Positions 17,558 to 26,555 of a DNA stretch of 64,000 nucleotides are shown here, piece by piece; position 1 is the first letter of the stretch, and each line of letters starts with the position of its first letter. Origin of the DNA: Saccharopolyspora erythraea NRRL 2338 (GTDB lineage Bacteria; Actinomycetota; Actinomycetes; Mycobacteriales; Pseudonocardiaceae); contig NC_009142.1 of NCBI RefSeq assembly GCF_000062885.1, positions 6,499,584 to 6,563,583 of the forward strand, written 5' to 3'. The notes under the pieces are model-generated. The model did not search any database. It saw only the letters and a list, made by a program, of their open reading frames with translations, and was not told where the DNA came from. Made by a program: the position numbers and the translations under genes.

Positions 17558-18607
17558 ATGTCGACACCTGGCGGCTCCGGGAACTGGGGCCCGCACCCGT
17601 ACGGGCAACCGCAGTACTACGACCCGATCACGGGAGCTCCGCAGCCCCAGGGCGGCCCCCAGTACCAGGGCAACCCGCAGTTTCCCGGCGGCGGACAGCC
17701 GCAGGGCGGCCAGGGCGGCCAGTACCAGGGCGGACAGCCGCAGGGCTCGTCCTACCAGGGCTTCGGCGCGTTCAACCAGCAGCAGCCGCCGCCCCAGCAG
17801 CAGTTCGGGGCCTACCCGCCCCCGCCCGGCCCCGCGCAGGCGCAGCAGGAGGGGCGGGGCCGCGGCCCGGTGATCGCGGCGATCGCCATCGCGGCCGTCG
17901 CGGTGATCGCCATCGCGACCACCGTCGTCGTGCTGGTCGGCAACGCCGGTTCCAGCGACGAGGCCGGCCCGCTGCCGCCGTCGCCGTCGACCACCCGGCC
18001 CAAGACTCCCGCCAGCACCAGCGCGGCGCCGACCTCCGAACCCAAGGCGAACGTCCCGCCGGTGGTCCCGGGCTGGCAGGCGGTGCACGTGCCCCGGCGC
18101 ACCGCGTACTACGACGCGCCGCTGGAGTGGTGGGTCGACAACCCCGACAACACCCACGGCTTCGGCTCGCTCGACGAGCCGGTCACCATGAGCGGCGTCT
18201 CGATCTACCAGCCTGGCTTCTGCCCGTCGGACCCGGGCAGCTTCCGCGCCATCGCCGGTGTCACCGCGCGCAAGGGCCCCGACGACGCGACCGTGGCCAA
18301 CGAGACCGCGCAGCGGCTGGTGCAGCTCGCCTACACCGTCGACGGCAAGCCGCCGCAGGTGCAGTTCAGCCCGCCGACGCCGATCCAGATCCACGGCGGC
18401 CGGGGCGCCTCGCAGGTCGTGGCCACCGTGACCCACCCGGCGCCCGGCCCGTGCGACTCCCCGACCGTCCAGGTCAACATCATGGCGACCAACGGCGACG
18501 GCCAGACCTCGGTGGTGTTCATCTCCCTCGCCGACCAGCAGGTCCCCGGAGCACTGCCGGTGCAGACCCTGCAGCAGATGGCGGGCACCCTGCGGGCCGA
18601 CAGCTGA
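17558..18607 (+). CDS. Gln/Gly/Pro-rich single-pass membrane protein, unknown function
   Basis: 349 residues with three parts. A cytosolic tail (1-100) is rich in Gln, Gly, Pro and Tyr with repeats such as QYQGGQPQG. A single membrane segment (about 103-128, VIAAIAIAAVAVIAIATTVVVLV) is followed by a Pro/Ser/Thr linker and an extracellular domain of about 180 residues with two Cys (FCPSDPG and GPCDSP) that could form a disulfide. The layout is common among actinomycete envelope proteins, but no named domain was recognised. ATG 17558 lies 26 bases after the LON-domain gene. Confidence 0.8.
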   Translation: MSTPGGSGNWGPHPYGQPQYYDPITGAPQPQGGPQYQGNPQFPGGGQPQGGQGGQYQGGQPQGSSYQGFGAFNQQQPPPQQQFGAYPPPPGPAQAQQEGRGRGPVIAAIAIAAVAVIAIATTVVVLVGNAGSSDEAGPLPPSPSTTRPKTPASTSAAPTSEPKANVPPVVPGWQAVHVPRRTAYYDAPLEWWVDNPDNTHGFGSLDEPVTMSGVSIYQPGFCPSDPGSFRAIAGVTARKGPDDATVANETAQRLVQLAYTVDGKPPQVQFSPPTPIQIHGGRGASQVVATVTHPAPGPCDSPTVQVNIMATNGDGQTSVVFISLADQQVPGALPVQTLQQMAGTLRADS

Positions 18608-18680
18608 GCGTCCGCGCCTGAACACTCCCGGCCCGGTCGCGGACACCGACGGCCCGCGGAGCGGGCAACACGAGTCACCG

Positions 18681-18722
18681 CGTCTAGTTCATTAGACGCT
18701 TGCGCGTCTAATGCACTAGACT
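18681..18722. promoter_or_regulatory. Twin operator of the HicAB-like pair
   Basis: Two 18-base sites in opposite orientation, CGTCTAGTTCATTAGACG (18681-18698) and CGTCTAATGCACTAGACT (18705-18722). Their start points are 24 bases apart and an AGACGC/GCGTCT dyad joins them. They end 7 bases before the toxin gene, in the position expected for autoregulation by the antitoxin. Confidence 0.75.
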
Positions 18723-18729
18723 TATCCTC

Positions 18730-18990
18730 GTGGTGAACAAACGGATGAAGCCAGCCCAGGTGTTGAGCAGGGTGCGTAAAGCCGCTCGCGCCAAAGAACT
18801 CACCGTGGAGCAACACAACAGCTTGGGTAAGGGGTCGCACCAGATCTACGTCATTCGCGACAGCGAAGGCGACGAGGTCGGCCGTTTCGGCATAACCGGC
18901 CACAACCGGGAGGTGTCCTGGACCGTCATGCGGAGCATCGAAGACAGTCTCAAGCACCTGTTCGGCGACTCCTGGATGGAGGAGAAATGA
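18730..18990 (+). CDS. HicA-like toxin
   Basis: 86-residue basic protein. The core LGKGSHQIYVIRD resembles the GSHxxY motif holding the catalytic His of HicA mRNA interferases, and the C-terminal helix VMRSIEDSLKHLFG fits the dsRBD-like fold. It is longer at the N-terminus than classical HicA (about 60 residues). GTG 18730 and GTG 18733 are both possible; there is no strong ribosome site. Its stop overlaps the start of the HicB-like partner (ATGA). Base composition is visibly lower in GC than the neighbours, suggesting acquisition by transfer. Confidence 0.75.
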   Translation: MVNKRMKPAQVLSRVRKAARAKELTVEQHNSLGKGSHQIYVIRDSEGDEVGRFGITGHNREVSWTVMRSIEDSLKHLFGDSWMEEK

Positions 18991-19385
18991 GCTACCCCAC
19001 CTACCGAGTCACCGTTACCCGCGACGACGACCTCTGGGTCGCGGTGATCGACGGCGTCGGCGCCACCGATGTCGAGGACTTCGCGGATCTCGACCTGGAA
19101 GTACGCGACTACATCGCTGGAATGATCGACGCGGCACCCGGCGACTTCCAGCTTGACTGGCACTACGTCCAAGGCGACCACGAGTACACGACCGTGATCG
19201 AAAGGCTGTGGGAGTTCGAGCAGCAGGCGAGCGAGGCCACCGCGAACCGCGACGCGGCTCGGCAGGCGACGATCGAGACCATGCGGCGCTCTGGCTTGAG
19301 CATGCGCGCCATCGCTGACGCGTTGCGTCTGTCGCATCAGCGGGTATCCCAACTCGCGCGCGCTCCGCAGGTACCGCAGAACTAG
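18987..19385 (+). CDS. HicB-like antitoxin with C-terminal helix-turn-helix
   Basis: 132 residues. The N-terminal part (YRVTVTRDDDLWVAVIDGVGATDVEDFADLDLEVRDYIA, about residues 6-45) matches the HicB partial RNase-H-like fold. A charged helical linker (about 65-90) follows, then a helix-turn-helix (MRRSGLSMRAIADALRLSHQRVSQLA, about 98-123) suited to binding the twin operators upstream. ATG 18987 overlaps the toxin stop. It neutralises the toxin and probably represses the pair. Confidence 0.78.
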   Translation: MSYPTYRVTVTRDDDLWVAVIDGVGATDVEDFADLDLEVRDYIAGMIDAAPGDFQLDWHYVQGDHEYTTVIERLWEFEQQASEATANRDAARQATIETMRRSGLSMRAIADALRLSHQRVSQLARAPQVPQN

Positions 19386-19421
19386 CGAGTCGAGGAACCC
19401 GACGCCGCGCGTCGGGCGGTG

Positions 19422-20042
19422 CTAGCGCAGTCGGCGGCCGAGGTCGTCGAGCCCGTTCCAGGACGCCGCCAGGCCGTAGGCCAGCGCGATCGCCATCGGC
19501 TGGGCCACGACCGCCCACGCGGTGGCGACCTCGGGTGCTGCGTCGACCACGTCGCCCGGCCTCGGCTGCGGGGGCAGCGGGTGCAGGCCCGCCGCGAAGG
19601 AGGCGCCCATCTTCATCGCCAGCCAGCCCGCCACGAGCGCGCCCAGCACGGCGCCGACGAGCACCACCGGACCGCGGCGGCCGCGCAGCATCCACAGCGC
19701 GGCGCCCACCAGCAGCCCGGTGCCGAAGTTGAGCAGCAGGAACAGCGCCAGCGCGTCGAAGCGGTGGTAGCTCTCCACCACCATCAGCGGCGCCGGCTCA
19801 CCGGTCGCCTCGAGCACGCTCGCCTGCGGCGGCGCCAGCCGCGACCACAGCCATCCCAGCGGAAGCCCGACCAGCGCGACCAGTGAGAGCACGCTCACCG
19901 CGGGCAGGATGTCGGCCCGGACCACCACGCGCGGCACCGGCTGCGGGTAGCCGAACTCGGAAAGCTCCTCCGGCCCGCTCGGCGCGATCCGCATCGGCTC
20001 CGCGCGCGTGCCGGGCGACTCGACCGGTCCTTCTGCGGGCAC
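19422..20042 (-). CDS. DUF2567 family membrane protein
   Basis: 206-residue protein of an actinobacterial family of unknown function. It has four hydrophobic segments: LPAVSVLSLVALVGLPLGWLW, FDALALFLLLNFGTGLLVGAALW, VVLVGAVLGALVAGWLAM and a C-terminal ATAWAVVAQPMAIALAYGLA. GTG 20042 was chosen because GGGAGG lies eight bases upstream; longer frames to 20147 lack such a site. It is divergent from aftA, a neighbour also involved with the cell envelope. Confidence 0.78.
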   Translation of the reverse strand: MPAEGPVESPGTRAEPMRIAPSGPEELSEFGYPQPVPRVVVRADILPAVSVLSLVALVGLPLGWLWSRLAPPQASVLEATGEPAPLMVVESYHRFDALALFLLLNFGTGLLVGAALWMLRGRRGPVVLVGAVLGALVAGWLAMKMGASFAAGLHPLPPQPRPGDVVDAAPEVATAWAVVAQPMAIALAYGLAASWNGLDDLGRRLR

Positions 20043-20195
20043 CCGGACACCTCCCTGGCGGCTGTACTGAACAGCCACCCTAGACCTCGGCGCGGATCGC
20101 GCCCGCCATCCCCCGAAGGTGGCGGGAAGTGCCCGGCCGCACATCAACTATCCTGCGCGGGCCCCCCTTGTCCCCTCCACCGAAGGACCAGCGAA

Positions 20196-22169
20196 GTGGC
20201 GGGAATTCTGCCGAGTCCGATGCTGACCGGCCCCAGTCCCATCGACGAGCCGAGGCAGGACTCGGCGGTGCGACTGCCCTTGCGCAGCACCGTCGTGGAA
20301 CTCCTGCTGGGGTCGGTGGTGGCGGTGCTGGTCTCGATGGTGTTGCAGTTCGCGGTGGTGCGGCTGGGCATCAGCGAGCCGAGCTACGCACCCGAAGCGC
20401 TCGCCGCGCTGGGCGCCGCGCTGGTGCTGACCGTCCTGTTCGTCCTGCTCGCGTTCGGACACCGCCGTTCGCCGCGCTGGGTGCGGCTGGGCGGCACCTG
20501 GGTCGCGCTGGCGTCGTTCACCACGCTGGCGCTGGCGATCCCGTTGCAGTCCACCCGCTTCTACTTCGGCGGGTCCTCGATGGACAACGCGTTCCGGATG
20601 CAGTTCATGACGCGGATGGCGAGCACGCCAGGCCTGGCCGACATGAACTACGCCGACACCGCCCCGTACTACCCGGGCGGCTGGTTCTGGCTGGGCGGCC
20701 GGTTCGCCAACCTGCTCGGCTGGGAGGGCTGGGCGGCCTACAAGCCCTACGCGCTGGCGTGGGTCGCGGTGACCAGCGTGGTGGCGTTCACGCTGTGGAG
20801 CATCGTGCTGCGCAGGCGGCTGGCACTGCTGGCCGCGCTGGCCACCACGATCGCGGGCATGCTGCACGGCGTCGAGGAGCCCTACGCCTGGCCGTCGGCG
20901 GCGTGGATGGCCCCGGTGGCGGTGCTGGCCTGGTACGCGCTGCGCCGCGAGGACCGGGCACCCCGCTGGACGCTGGTCTGCGTCGGCGTCTACGTCGGGT
21001 TCGCCGCGATCACCTACACCCTGCACTTCGGGTTCGCGGTGCTGCTGATCGTCACGATGGCGGTGGTCATCGGCGCGTTCCGGGTGCACCACGGGCAACC
21101 GCTGTGGCCGACGGTGCGCGTGTTGTTCCTGCGACTGCTGCCGATCGGCGTGGTCAGCGGGCTCATCGCGCTGCTGGTGTGGCTGCCGTACCTGCTGTCG
21201 ACGCACTTCCTGCTCGACAACCCGCGCAGCGCCGCGCAGCACTACCTGCCGCGCGACAGCGCCTTCCTGCCGGTGCCGATGACCGAGGCGAGCACGCTGG
21301 GCGTGCTGTGCATGGCGGGACTGGTGTGGCTGCTGCTGCGCTGCCGCCGCAACGAGGTCGCGGCGGCGATGCTGACCATGGTCATCGCGGTCTACTGCTG
21401 GTTCGGGCTCTCGACGCTGGCGCTGCTGGCCAAGACCACGCTGCTGGCGTTCCGGCTGAACGTGATCCTCGGCGTCGTGCTGGCCACAGCCGGTGTCCTC
21501 GGGCTGCTGGAGCTGGTCGGCTACCTGCGCGCCAGGCTCGACGCCCGGTACGCGTTGCGGATCTCCACGGTCGCCTTCGCGGTCGGGCTGCTCGGCGCGG
21601 TCACGCTGACGCAGGGCGCGATCGGGCTCGCGCTGAAGGACGGCACCGAACGGGCCTACGAGGACTACTACCCCACCGGTGACAACGCGATGGGCCACCG
21701 CGACCCGGAGCAGCCCGGGCACTGGGCCGGTGCGGTGTTCCGGACCGTCGACCAGCTCACCGGTCGGCCGCCGCAGCAGAACATCCTGCTGAGCACCGAC
21801 TACAAGATGATGTCCTTCCGGCCGTACTGGGGCTTCCAGCAGGAGACCCCGCACTACGCGAACCCGCTCGCCGACTACGACGAGCGGGCGGCGGAAGTGC
21901 ACCGGTGGTCGCAGGCCCGGGATTCCCAGGAGTTGCTGGCGATGCTGCACCGGAGCCGGTTCGCCTCCCCGAACGTCTTCGTGCTGCGCAATGCGTCCGA
22001 AGAGGACACCGAGCACGCCGGGAAGCTGTCGGTGGTGCTGAAGGGCGACGCCTTCCCGCAGCTGCCCAACGTGCGGGACTACTCGGTCTACTTCGACCCG
22101 GCCGTGTTCGACTCCCCGGAGTTCACCAAGCGCGTGGTCGGCCCCTACACCGTGATCGCGCGGCGCTGA
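20196..22169 (+). CDS. aftA: Galactan 5-O-arabinofuranosyltransferase
   Basis: Primes the galactan of arabinogalactan with the first arabinose from decaprenyl-phosphoryl-arabinose. 657 residues: a hydrophobic N-terminal GT-C domain of about eleven membrane segments (35-480) and an extracellular C-terminal domain (about 485-657). The loop after the third helix holds the acidic GT-C motif region FGGSSMDNAFRMQFM, followed by YYPGGWFWLGGRFAN. GTG 20196 lies shortly after a GAAGGACC site. Presence of AftA implies an arabinogalactan-type wall, as in Pseudonocardiales and mycobacteria. Confidence 0.85.
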   Translation: MAGILPSPMLTGPSPIDEPRQDSAVRLPLRSTVVELLLGSVVAVLVSMVLQFAVVRLGISEPSYAPEALAALGAALVLTVLFVLLAFGHRRSPRWVRLGGTWVALASFTTLALAIPLQSTRFYFGGSSMDNAFRMQFMTRMASTPGLADMNYADTAPYYPGGWFWLGGRFANLLGWEGWAAYKPYALAWVAVTSVVAFTLWSIVLRRRLALLAALATTIAGMLHGVEEPYAWPSAAWMAPVAVLAWYALRREDRAPRWTLVCVGVYVGFAAITYTLHFGFAVLLIVTMAVVIGAFRVHHGQPLWPTVRVLFLRLLPIGVVSGLIALLVWLPYLLSTHFLLDNPRSAAQHYLPRDSAFLPVPMTEASTLGVLCMAGLVWLLLRCRRNEVAAAMLTMVIAVYCWFGLSTLALLAKTTLLAFRLNVILGVVLATAGVLGLLELVGYLRARLDARYALRISTVAFAVGLLGAVTLTQGAIGLALKDGTERAYEDYYPTGDNAMGHRDPEQPGHWAGAVFRTVDQLTGRPPQQNILLSTDYKMMSFRPYWGFQQETPHYANPLADYDERAAEVHRWSQARDSQELLAMLHRSRFASPNVFVLRNASEEDTEHAGKLSVVLKGDAFPQLPNVRDYSVYFDPAVFDSPEFTKRVVGPYTVIARR

Positions 22170-22274
22170 GCCGCCCGGCGCGTCGCATCGCGCGCCGGCG
22201 CGGCTTCCCCGCCCGGCGCGCGATGCGGCGACAGGGCCGTTGCGACCGCGGTTCCGGATCGCATGCCGGGTACG

Positions 22275-22306
22275 CTCGGACCCTCACACGAATGTGAGGG
22301 TCCGAG
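22275..22306. promoter_or_regulatory. 32-base perfect palindrome before merR
   Basis: CTCGGACCCTCACA (22275-22288), loop CGAA, TGTGAGGGTCCGAG (22293-22306): fourteen perfect base pairs. It ends 24 bases before the MerR start and is centred where a MerR-type operator would lie. As RNA it could also terminate aftA transcripts. Confidence 0.65.
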
Positions 22307-22330
22307 TCTGGGTCGTGCGAGGTCGGTCAC

Positions 22331-22720
22331 ATGCGCATCGGGGAGCTGTCGGAACGCACCGGCACGTCGCGCAGGCTGCTGCGCTACTACGAGGAGCAGG
22401 GCCTGATCGTCGCCGCGCGTTCGCCGAACGGCTACCGCGACTACGACGAGTACAACGTGGACCGCGTCGCGCAGATCAGGGGGCTGCTCGACTCCGGCCT
22501 CCCGACCCGGATCATCAAGCAGATCCTCCCCTGCCTCGACAAGCCCCGCGTCATCCACTTCTCCGACGCGACACCGGAGATGCTCGCCACCCTCCAACGC
22601 GAGCTCGACCGCATGACCCGGCGCATCGACTGCATGACCCGCAACCGCGACGCCATCGCCGAATATCTCGACGCCGTGCGGGAAAAGCGCTCGGAAGCCG
22701 AGACCGCACCGACGTCCTGA
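22331..22720 (+). CDS. MerR family transcriptional regulator
   Basis: 129 residues. N-terminal MerR winged helix MRIGELSERTGTSRRLLRYY (first 20 residues), then GYRDYDEYNVDRVAQIRGLLDSGLP. A dimerisation coiled coil occupies about 85-125 (LQRELDRMTRRIDCMTRNRDAIAEYLDA). Cys residues are only at KQILPCLD and RIDCMTRN, not in a metal-site arrangement, so the inducer is unclear. The length is that of small MerR proteins without a ligand domain. A long perfect palindrome lies just upstream, suggesting autoregulation. Confidence 0.9.
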   Translation: MRIGELSERTGTSRRLLRYYEEQGLIVAARSPNGYRDYDEYNVDRVAQIRGLLDSGLPTRIIKQILPCLDKPRVIHFSDATPEMLATLQRELDRMTRRIDCMTRNRDAIAEYLDAVREKRSEAETAPTS

Positions 22721-22760
22721 GTGGACTCCGACCCCGCCGCGCCCAGCCTTCCTCCGCGAC

Positions 22761-23471
22761 CTACTCCAGCCCGGCGGTCGCGGCCATGCCCGCGACGAGG
22801 TACTGCGCGCCGCGGTCGAAGTGGGCTTGCCAGTCGCCGCCGTCAGCCGGGAAGTTGCCGGCGAGAGCGGGGTAGTCGGCCTCGCGGGCGCGCAGGTGCT
22901 CGGCGAGGGCGGAGCGGGTGCCCGCCTCGTCCTGGTGGCGCCAGACCGACTCCGCCGACACCGAGCCGATGACGTAGTTGGAGACCGCCGCCCCGGCCGC
23001 CAGGACGTCGGCGCGGCCGAAGCCTGCCGCCGCCAGCGCGGCGTAGACGAACTCCGAGCGCGCCAGGGCGTTGGGGCCGGCCAGCGGGCGGGTGCTCGCC
23101 AGGGCCGCCGCCCACGGGTGGTCCAGCAGCACGCGCCGCAGTTCGGCCATGAAGGCGATGATGTCGTCGCGCCACGACGGGCCGGACTCCACGGGCAGCC
23201 GGACCTCCCCGAACACGGCGTCGAGGGCGAGGTCCAGGACGTCGTCCTTGGTCGACACGTGCCAGTACAGGCTCGTCGCGTGCGCCTGCAGCCGGTCGGC
23301 CAGCTTGCGCATGCTGAGCTGCCGCACGCCGTCGCGGTCGAGCAGCTCCACGGCCGCGGAGACGATCTTGTCCTGCGTCAGCAGCGGCTTCGTCCTCGAC
23401 TGCTTCTCCGGGCGGAACCACACCGCACCGGGAGCACCCTCGGACGTCGAGGTCTTCGACTTCGCGGTCAT
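22761..23471 (-). CDS. TetR family repressor with TetR_C-type ligand domain
   Basis: 236 residues. The N-terminal helix-turn-helix (about 30-75) reads [30 protein letters not shown] and [20 protein letters not shown]. The remainder resembles the TetR_C effector domain. ATG 23471 was chosen because an extension to 23528 would cross the operator. It is divergent from a DHA2 exporter with the palindrome CATACAGTGTATG between them, the usual layout for a drug-responsive repressor and its efflux pump. Confidence 0.9.
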   Translation of the reverse strand: MTAKSKTSTSEGAPGAVWFRPEKQSRTKPLLTQDKIVSAAVELLDRDGVRQLSMRKLADRLQAHATSLYWHVSTKDDVLDLALDAVFGEVRLPVESGPSWRDDIIAFMAELRRVLLDHPWAAALASTRPLAGPNALARSEFVYAALAAAGFGRADVLAAGAAVSNYVIGSVSAESVWRHQDEAGTRSALAEHLRAREADYPALAGNFPADGGDWQAHFDRGAQYLVAGMAATAGLE

Positions 23472-23510
23472 GGCGGGAGCGTACCCGCGAGCGCACAGGC
23501 ATCGATTTCT

Positions 23511-23523
23511 CATACAGTGTATG
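23511..23523. promoter_or_regulatory. Probable TetR operator
   Basis: CATACAGTGTATG: arms CATAC and GTATG around three bases, in the divergent promoter region of the tetR-like gene and the DHA2 exporter. This matches common TetR-family half-site spacing. Confidence 0.65.
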
Positions 23524-23562
23524 GTCACGATCGAACAGCGTTCGAGGACCGGGAGGCCGCGA

Positions 23563-25089
23563 GTGACCGGAAGGCAGCGAGAACGGGAACAGCGGCCTCA
23601 GCCGCAGACCGGCGACCAGGGGCACCCTCGGCGATGGCTGATCCTGGTGGCGCTGTGCGCGGCGCTGCTGGTGATCGTCATCGACAACACGGTCCTCAAC
23701 GTGGCGATCCCGGAGATCGGGCGGACCTTCGACGCCTCGACGGGCGAGCTGCAGGCCGTGCTCGACTCCTACGTCGTGGTGTGCGGCGGCCTGCTGGTCG
23801 CCGCCGGCGCGCTCTCCGACCGGTGCGGACGGCGCCGCGTCATGGTGGCCGGGCTCGTCGTCTTCGGCCTGACCTCGGCGGGCGCCGCGCTGGCCCCGTC
23901 GGTCTGGTGGCTGATCGGCATGCGCGCGGCCATGGGAGTCGGTGCGGCGCTGGTGATGCCCGCGACGCTGGCGATCATGGTGCGCGTCTTCCCGCCGCAC
24001 GAACGCCCGAAGGCCTTCGCCGCGTGGACGGCGGTCGGGTCGGTGGCCCTCGGGCTGGGGCCGCTGCTGGGCGGCGCGCTGGTGGACCTGTGGAGCTGGG
24101 CTGGGATCTTCCTGGTCAACCTGCCTTTCGTGGCGGTGGCGCTGGCAGGCGTCGTCCGGCTGGTGCCCGAGTCGCGTGATCCGGCCGCGGGCGCGCCCGA
24201 CCTGCCGAGCACGGTGCTCGTCACCACCGGGATGGTGGCCCTGGTCTGGGCGGTGATCGCGGTGCCGGAGCGCGGCGCGCTCGCGACCCCGGTGCTCGCC
24301 GCCACGGCACTGGCTGTGGTGTCGCTGGCCTGGTTCGGCGTGCGCCAGCGACGCGCGAGCGCGCCGATGGTCGACTTCGGCCTGTACCGGGACCGCCGGT
24401 TCGCCGGGGCGAGCTCGGCCATCGCGCTGATCGCGGTGGCCACCGGCAGCACGCTGTTCGTCCTCAGCCAGTACCTGCAACTGGTGCGCGGCCACAGCGC
24501 GGTGGTGGCCGGGATGGCGGCCCTGCCGCTGGCCGCCGGGAGCGTGGTGGGCTCGGCGCTGGGAGCCCGGGCACCTGCCCGGATCGGCTACCGGGCATGC
24601 ATCGTCACCGGGTTCGCCGTCACCGCCGCCGGGTTCGGCGTGCTGGCCGCGCTCGGGCCGGACAGCGGCCAGCCGCACATCGCGTTCGGGCTCCTGCTCT
24701 GCGGGTTCGGGACCGGCTTCGCCGGACCGGCGGCCACCAGCACCGCGCTGGGCGCCGTGCCCGCCGACCGCGCCGGGATGGGCTCGGCGCTCAACGACAC
24801 CCACCAGCAGCTCGGGATCGCCTTCGGCGTGGCGGTGCTCGGCGGCCTGCTCTCGACCGCCTACCGCGCTTTCCTACCCACCGGCGTGCCGCACGACGCG
24901 AGCACGTCGCTCGCCGCGACCCTGTCGTTCGCCGACGAGCGCACCAGCGCCGCGCTGGCCGACGCCGCCCGGCTCGCCTTCACCCAGGCTCAGAGCGCGA
25001 CGATGACGGCCGGACTCGCCTGCGCGCTGGCCGGCGCGGCGGTCGCCATGCTCAGCCTGCGCTCGGGACGGCGAGCGCCGTCGCGCTGA
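23563..25089 (+). CDS. DHA2 family MFS drug exporter (14 helices)
   Basis: Proton-driven multidrug efflux protein of the EmrB/QacA type, 508 residues. Motifs: [12 protein letters not shown] (helix 1, DHA2 motif D1), [11 protein letters not shown] (motif A), [19 protein letters not shown] (motif B region) and [12 protein letters not shown] (motif C). GTG 23563 is preferred: GGGAGG (23551-23556) is six bases upstream, whereas ATG 23521 would lie inside the operator. It is controlled by the divergent TetR-family repressor. The substrate is unknown. Confidence 0.88.
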
Positions 25090-25147
25090 CCGCGGTCAGC
25101 GCGACGGCTCGGCGGAACCTCAGAGCCGGAGGGACTTGAGAGCCCAT

Positions 25148-25327
25148 CTTTGATTTCTGAAGCGGCGCAGCCGCTTGGCCCATCCCCGCAACCGGCACCG
25201 CCGCGGGTTCTCAGGCGCTCTCTGACGAGGACAGCCTTTTCGCCGCGTATGGGTGAAAAGGATCCCGGAGTCCGAGAGCGCCTGAGGTTCCGCCACCGCA
25301 ACCGCCAAGCAAGGTGAGTCCAGAGAC
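25148..25327 (+). repeat. Structured intergenic repeat, copy 1
   Basis: First of three related copies (others 30480-30665 and 56161-56392). Hairpin AAGCGGC (25160-25166) with GCCGCTT (25170-25176). Outer stem CTCAGGCGCTCTC (25210-25222) with GAGAGCGCCTGAG (25274-25286), thirteen perfect pairs. Inner stem CCTTTTC (25235-25241) with GAAAAGG (25255-25261). The small CGTAT/ATACG hairpin seen in the other copies is missing. It lies between convergent genes (exporter and P450). Confidence 0.85.
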
Positions 25328-25337
25328 AGCCTCTGAC

Positions 25338-26555
25338 TCAGGCGCCGGGGCGGACCGGCAGCTTCTCCAGGCCCCGCATCAGGACGCTGAACCGCCACCG
25401 CAGGTCGTCCGGCGACGCGGCCATCCGCAGGTCCGGGAAGCGCTCCAGGAGCCTGCCGACGGCGATCTGGGCCTCCAGCCGGGCCAGGGCGGCGCCCACG
25501 CAGAAGTGGATGCCGTGGCCGAAGGCGACGTGCCCGGTGGTCTCCCGGGTGATGTCGAAGCGGTCGGGGTCCTCGAAGCGCTCACCGTCCCGGTTCGCCG
25601 CCCCGAGCGCGACCCAGACGAGCTCTCCCTCGGGGATCACCACGTCGCCGAACCGGACCGCCTCGGCGGTGTGCCGGAACGTGCCGTTCGCCACCGGGCT
25701 CTCGTAGCGCAGGGTCTCCTCGATCGCGCCGGGCAGCAGCGACGGGTCGTTGCGCAGCGCGGCGAGCTGGTCGGGGTTGCCCAGCAGCGACAGCACGCAG
25801 TTGCCGATCAGGTTGACCGTCGTCTCGTGCCCGGCGACCAGCAGCAGGAACACCATGGCGATCAGCTCGCCCTCGCTGAGGCGGTCGCCGTCCTCGACCG
25901 CCTCCAGCAGCGCGGTCAGCAGGTCGTCACCGGGCTCGGTGCGCTTCTTGGCGATCAGCTCGGTCAGGTACTCGACCATCGCCACCGACGCCTGGGCCTG
26001 CGCCTCCGGCTGCGACCCGTCGACCAGGACGTTGGTCCACGACCGGAAGTCGTCGCGCCGCGAGTCCTCCACGCCCATCAGCTCCGAGATCACCGTGATG
26101 GGCAGCGGGAACGCGAACTCGTCGATCAGATCCACTTCGGACCGGCCCGCCAGGCGGTCGAGCAGGTCGTCGGTGATCTGCTCGATCCGCGGCCGCAGGC
26201 CCTCGACCCGCCGCGCGGTGAACGCCTTGACCACCAGCTTGCGCAACCGGGTGTGGTCCGGCGGGTCGGTGTTGAGCATGTGCGGGCCGAGGTCGGGCGA
26301 GAACCCCGGCCTGCGCTCGGCGTCGGCCAGCCTCTTCTCGATGATCTGCTGGGTGCGCCCGAAGTCCTTGGCGATCCTGGGGTCCAGCAGCGCCTGCTTG
26401 ACGTCCTCGTAGCGGGTGATCAGCCACGCGTCGAGGCCGTTCACCGTGCGGATGCGCTGCACCGGCTCCTCGCGCATCCGCGCGTACCGGTTGTGCCGGT
26501 CCTGCGCGAAGGCGTCGTCGAAAGCCAGTAAGTCGGGCACTTCACCGGTGGTCAT
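25338..26555 (-). CDS. Cytochrome P450
   Basis: Soluble bacterial P450 monooxygenase of 405 residues, similar in style to the actinomycete CYP105/CYP107 group. The I-helix oxygen-binding motif AGHETT lies near residue 240, the K-helix ExxR is in EETLRYES, and the heme-binding segment FGHGIHFCVGAALARLE carries the axial Cys near residue 350. ATG 26555 follows GGAAGG with good spacing; a frame to 26612 lacks support. No ferredoxin or reductase gene is adjacent, so redox partners come from elsewhere. The substrate is unknown. It is downstream of dnaE on the same strand. Confidence 0.93.
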   Translation of the reverse strand: MTTGEVPDLLAFDDAFAQDRHNRYARMREEPVQRIRTVNGLDAWLITRYEDVKQALLDPRIAKDFGRTQQIIEKRLADAERRPGFSPDLGPHMLNTDPPDHTRLRKLVVKAFTARRVEGLRPRIEQITDDLLDRLAGRSEVDLIDEFAFPLPITVISELMGVEDSRRDDFRSWTNVLVDGSQPEAQAQASVAMVEYLTELIAKKRTEPGDDLLTALLEAVEDGDRLSEGELIAMVFLLLVAGHETTVNLIGNCVLSLLGNPDQLAALRNDPSLLPGAIEETLRYESPVANGTFRHTAEAVRFGDVVIPEGELVWVALGAANRDGERFEDPDRFDITRETTGHVAFGHGIHFCVGAALARLEAQIAVGRLLERFPDLRMAASPDDLRWRFSVLMRGLEKLPVRPGA

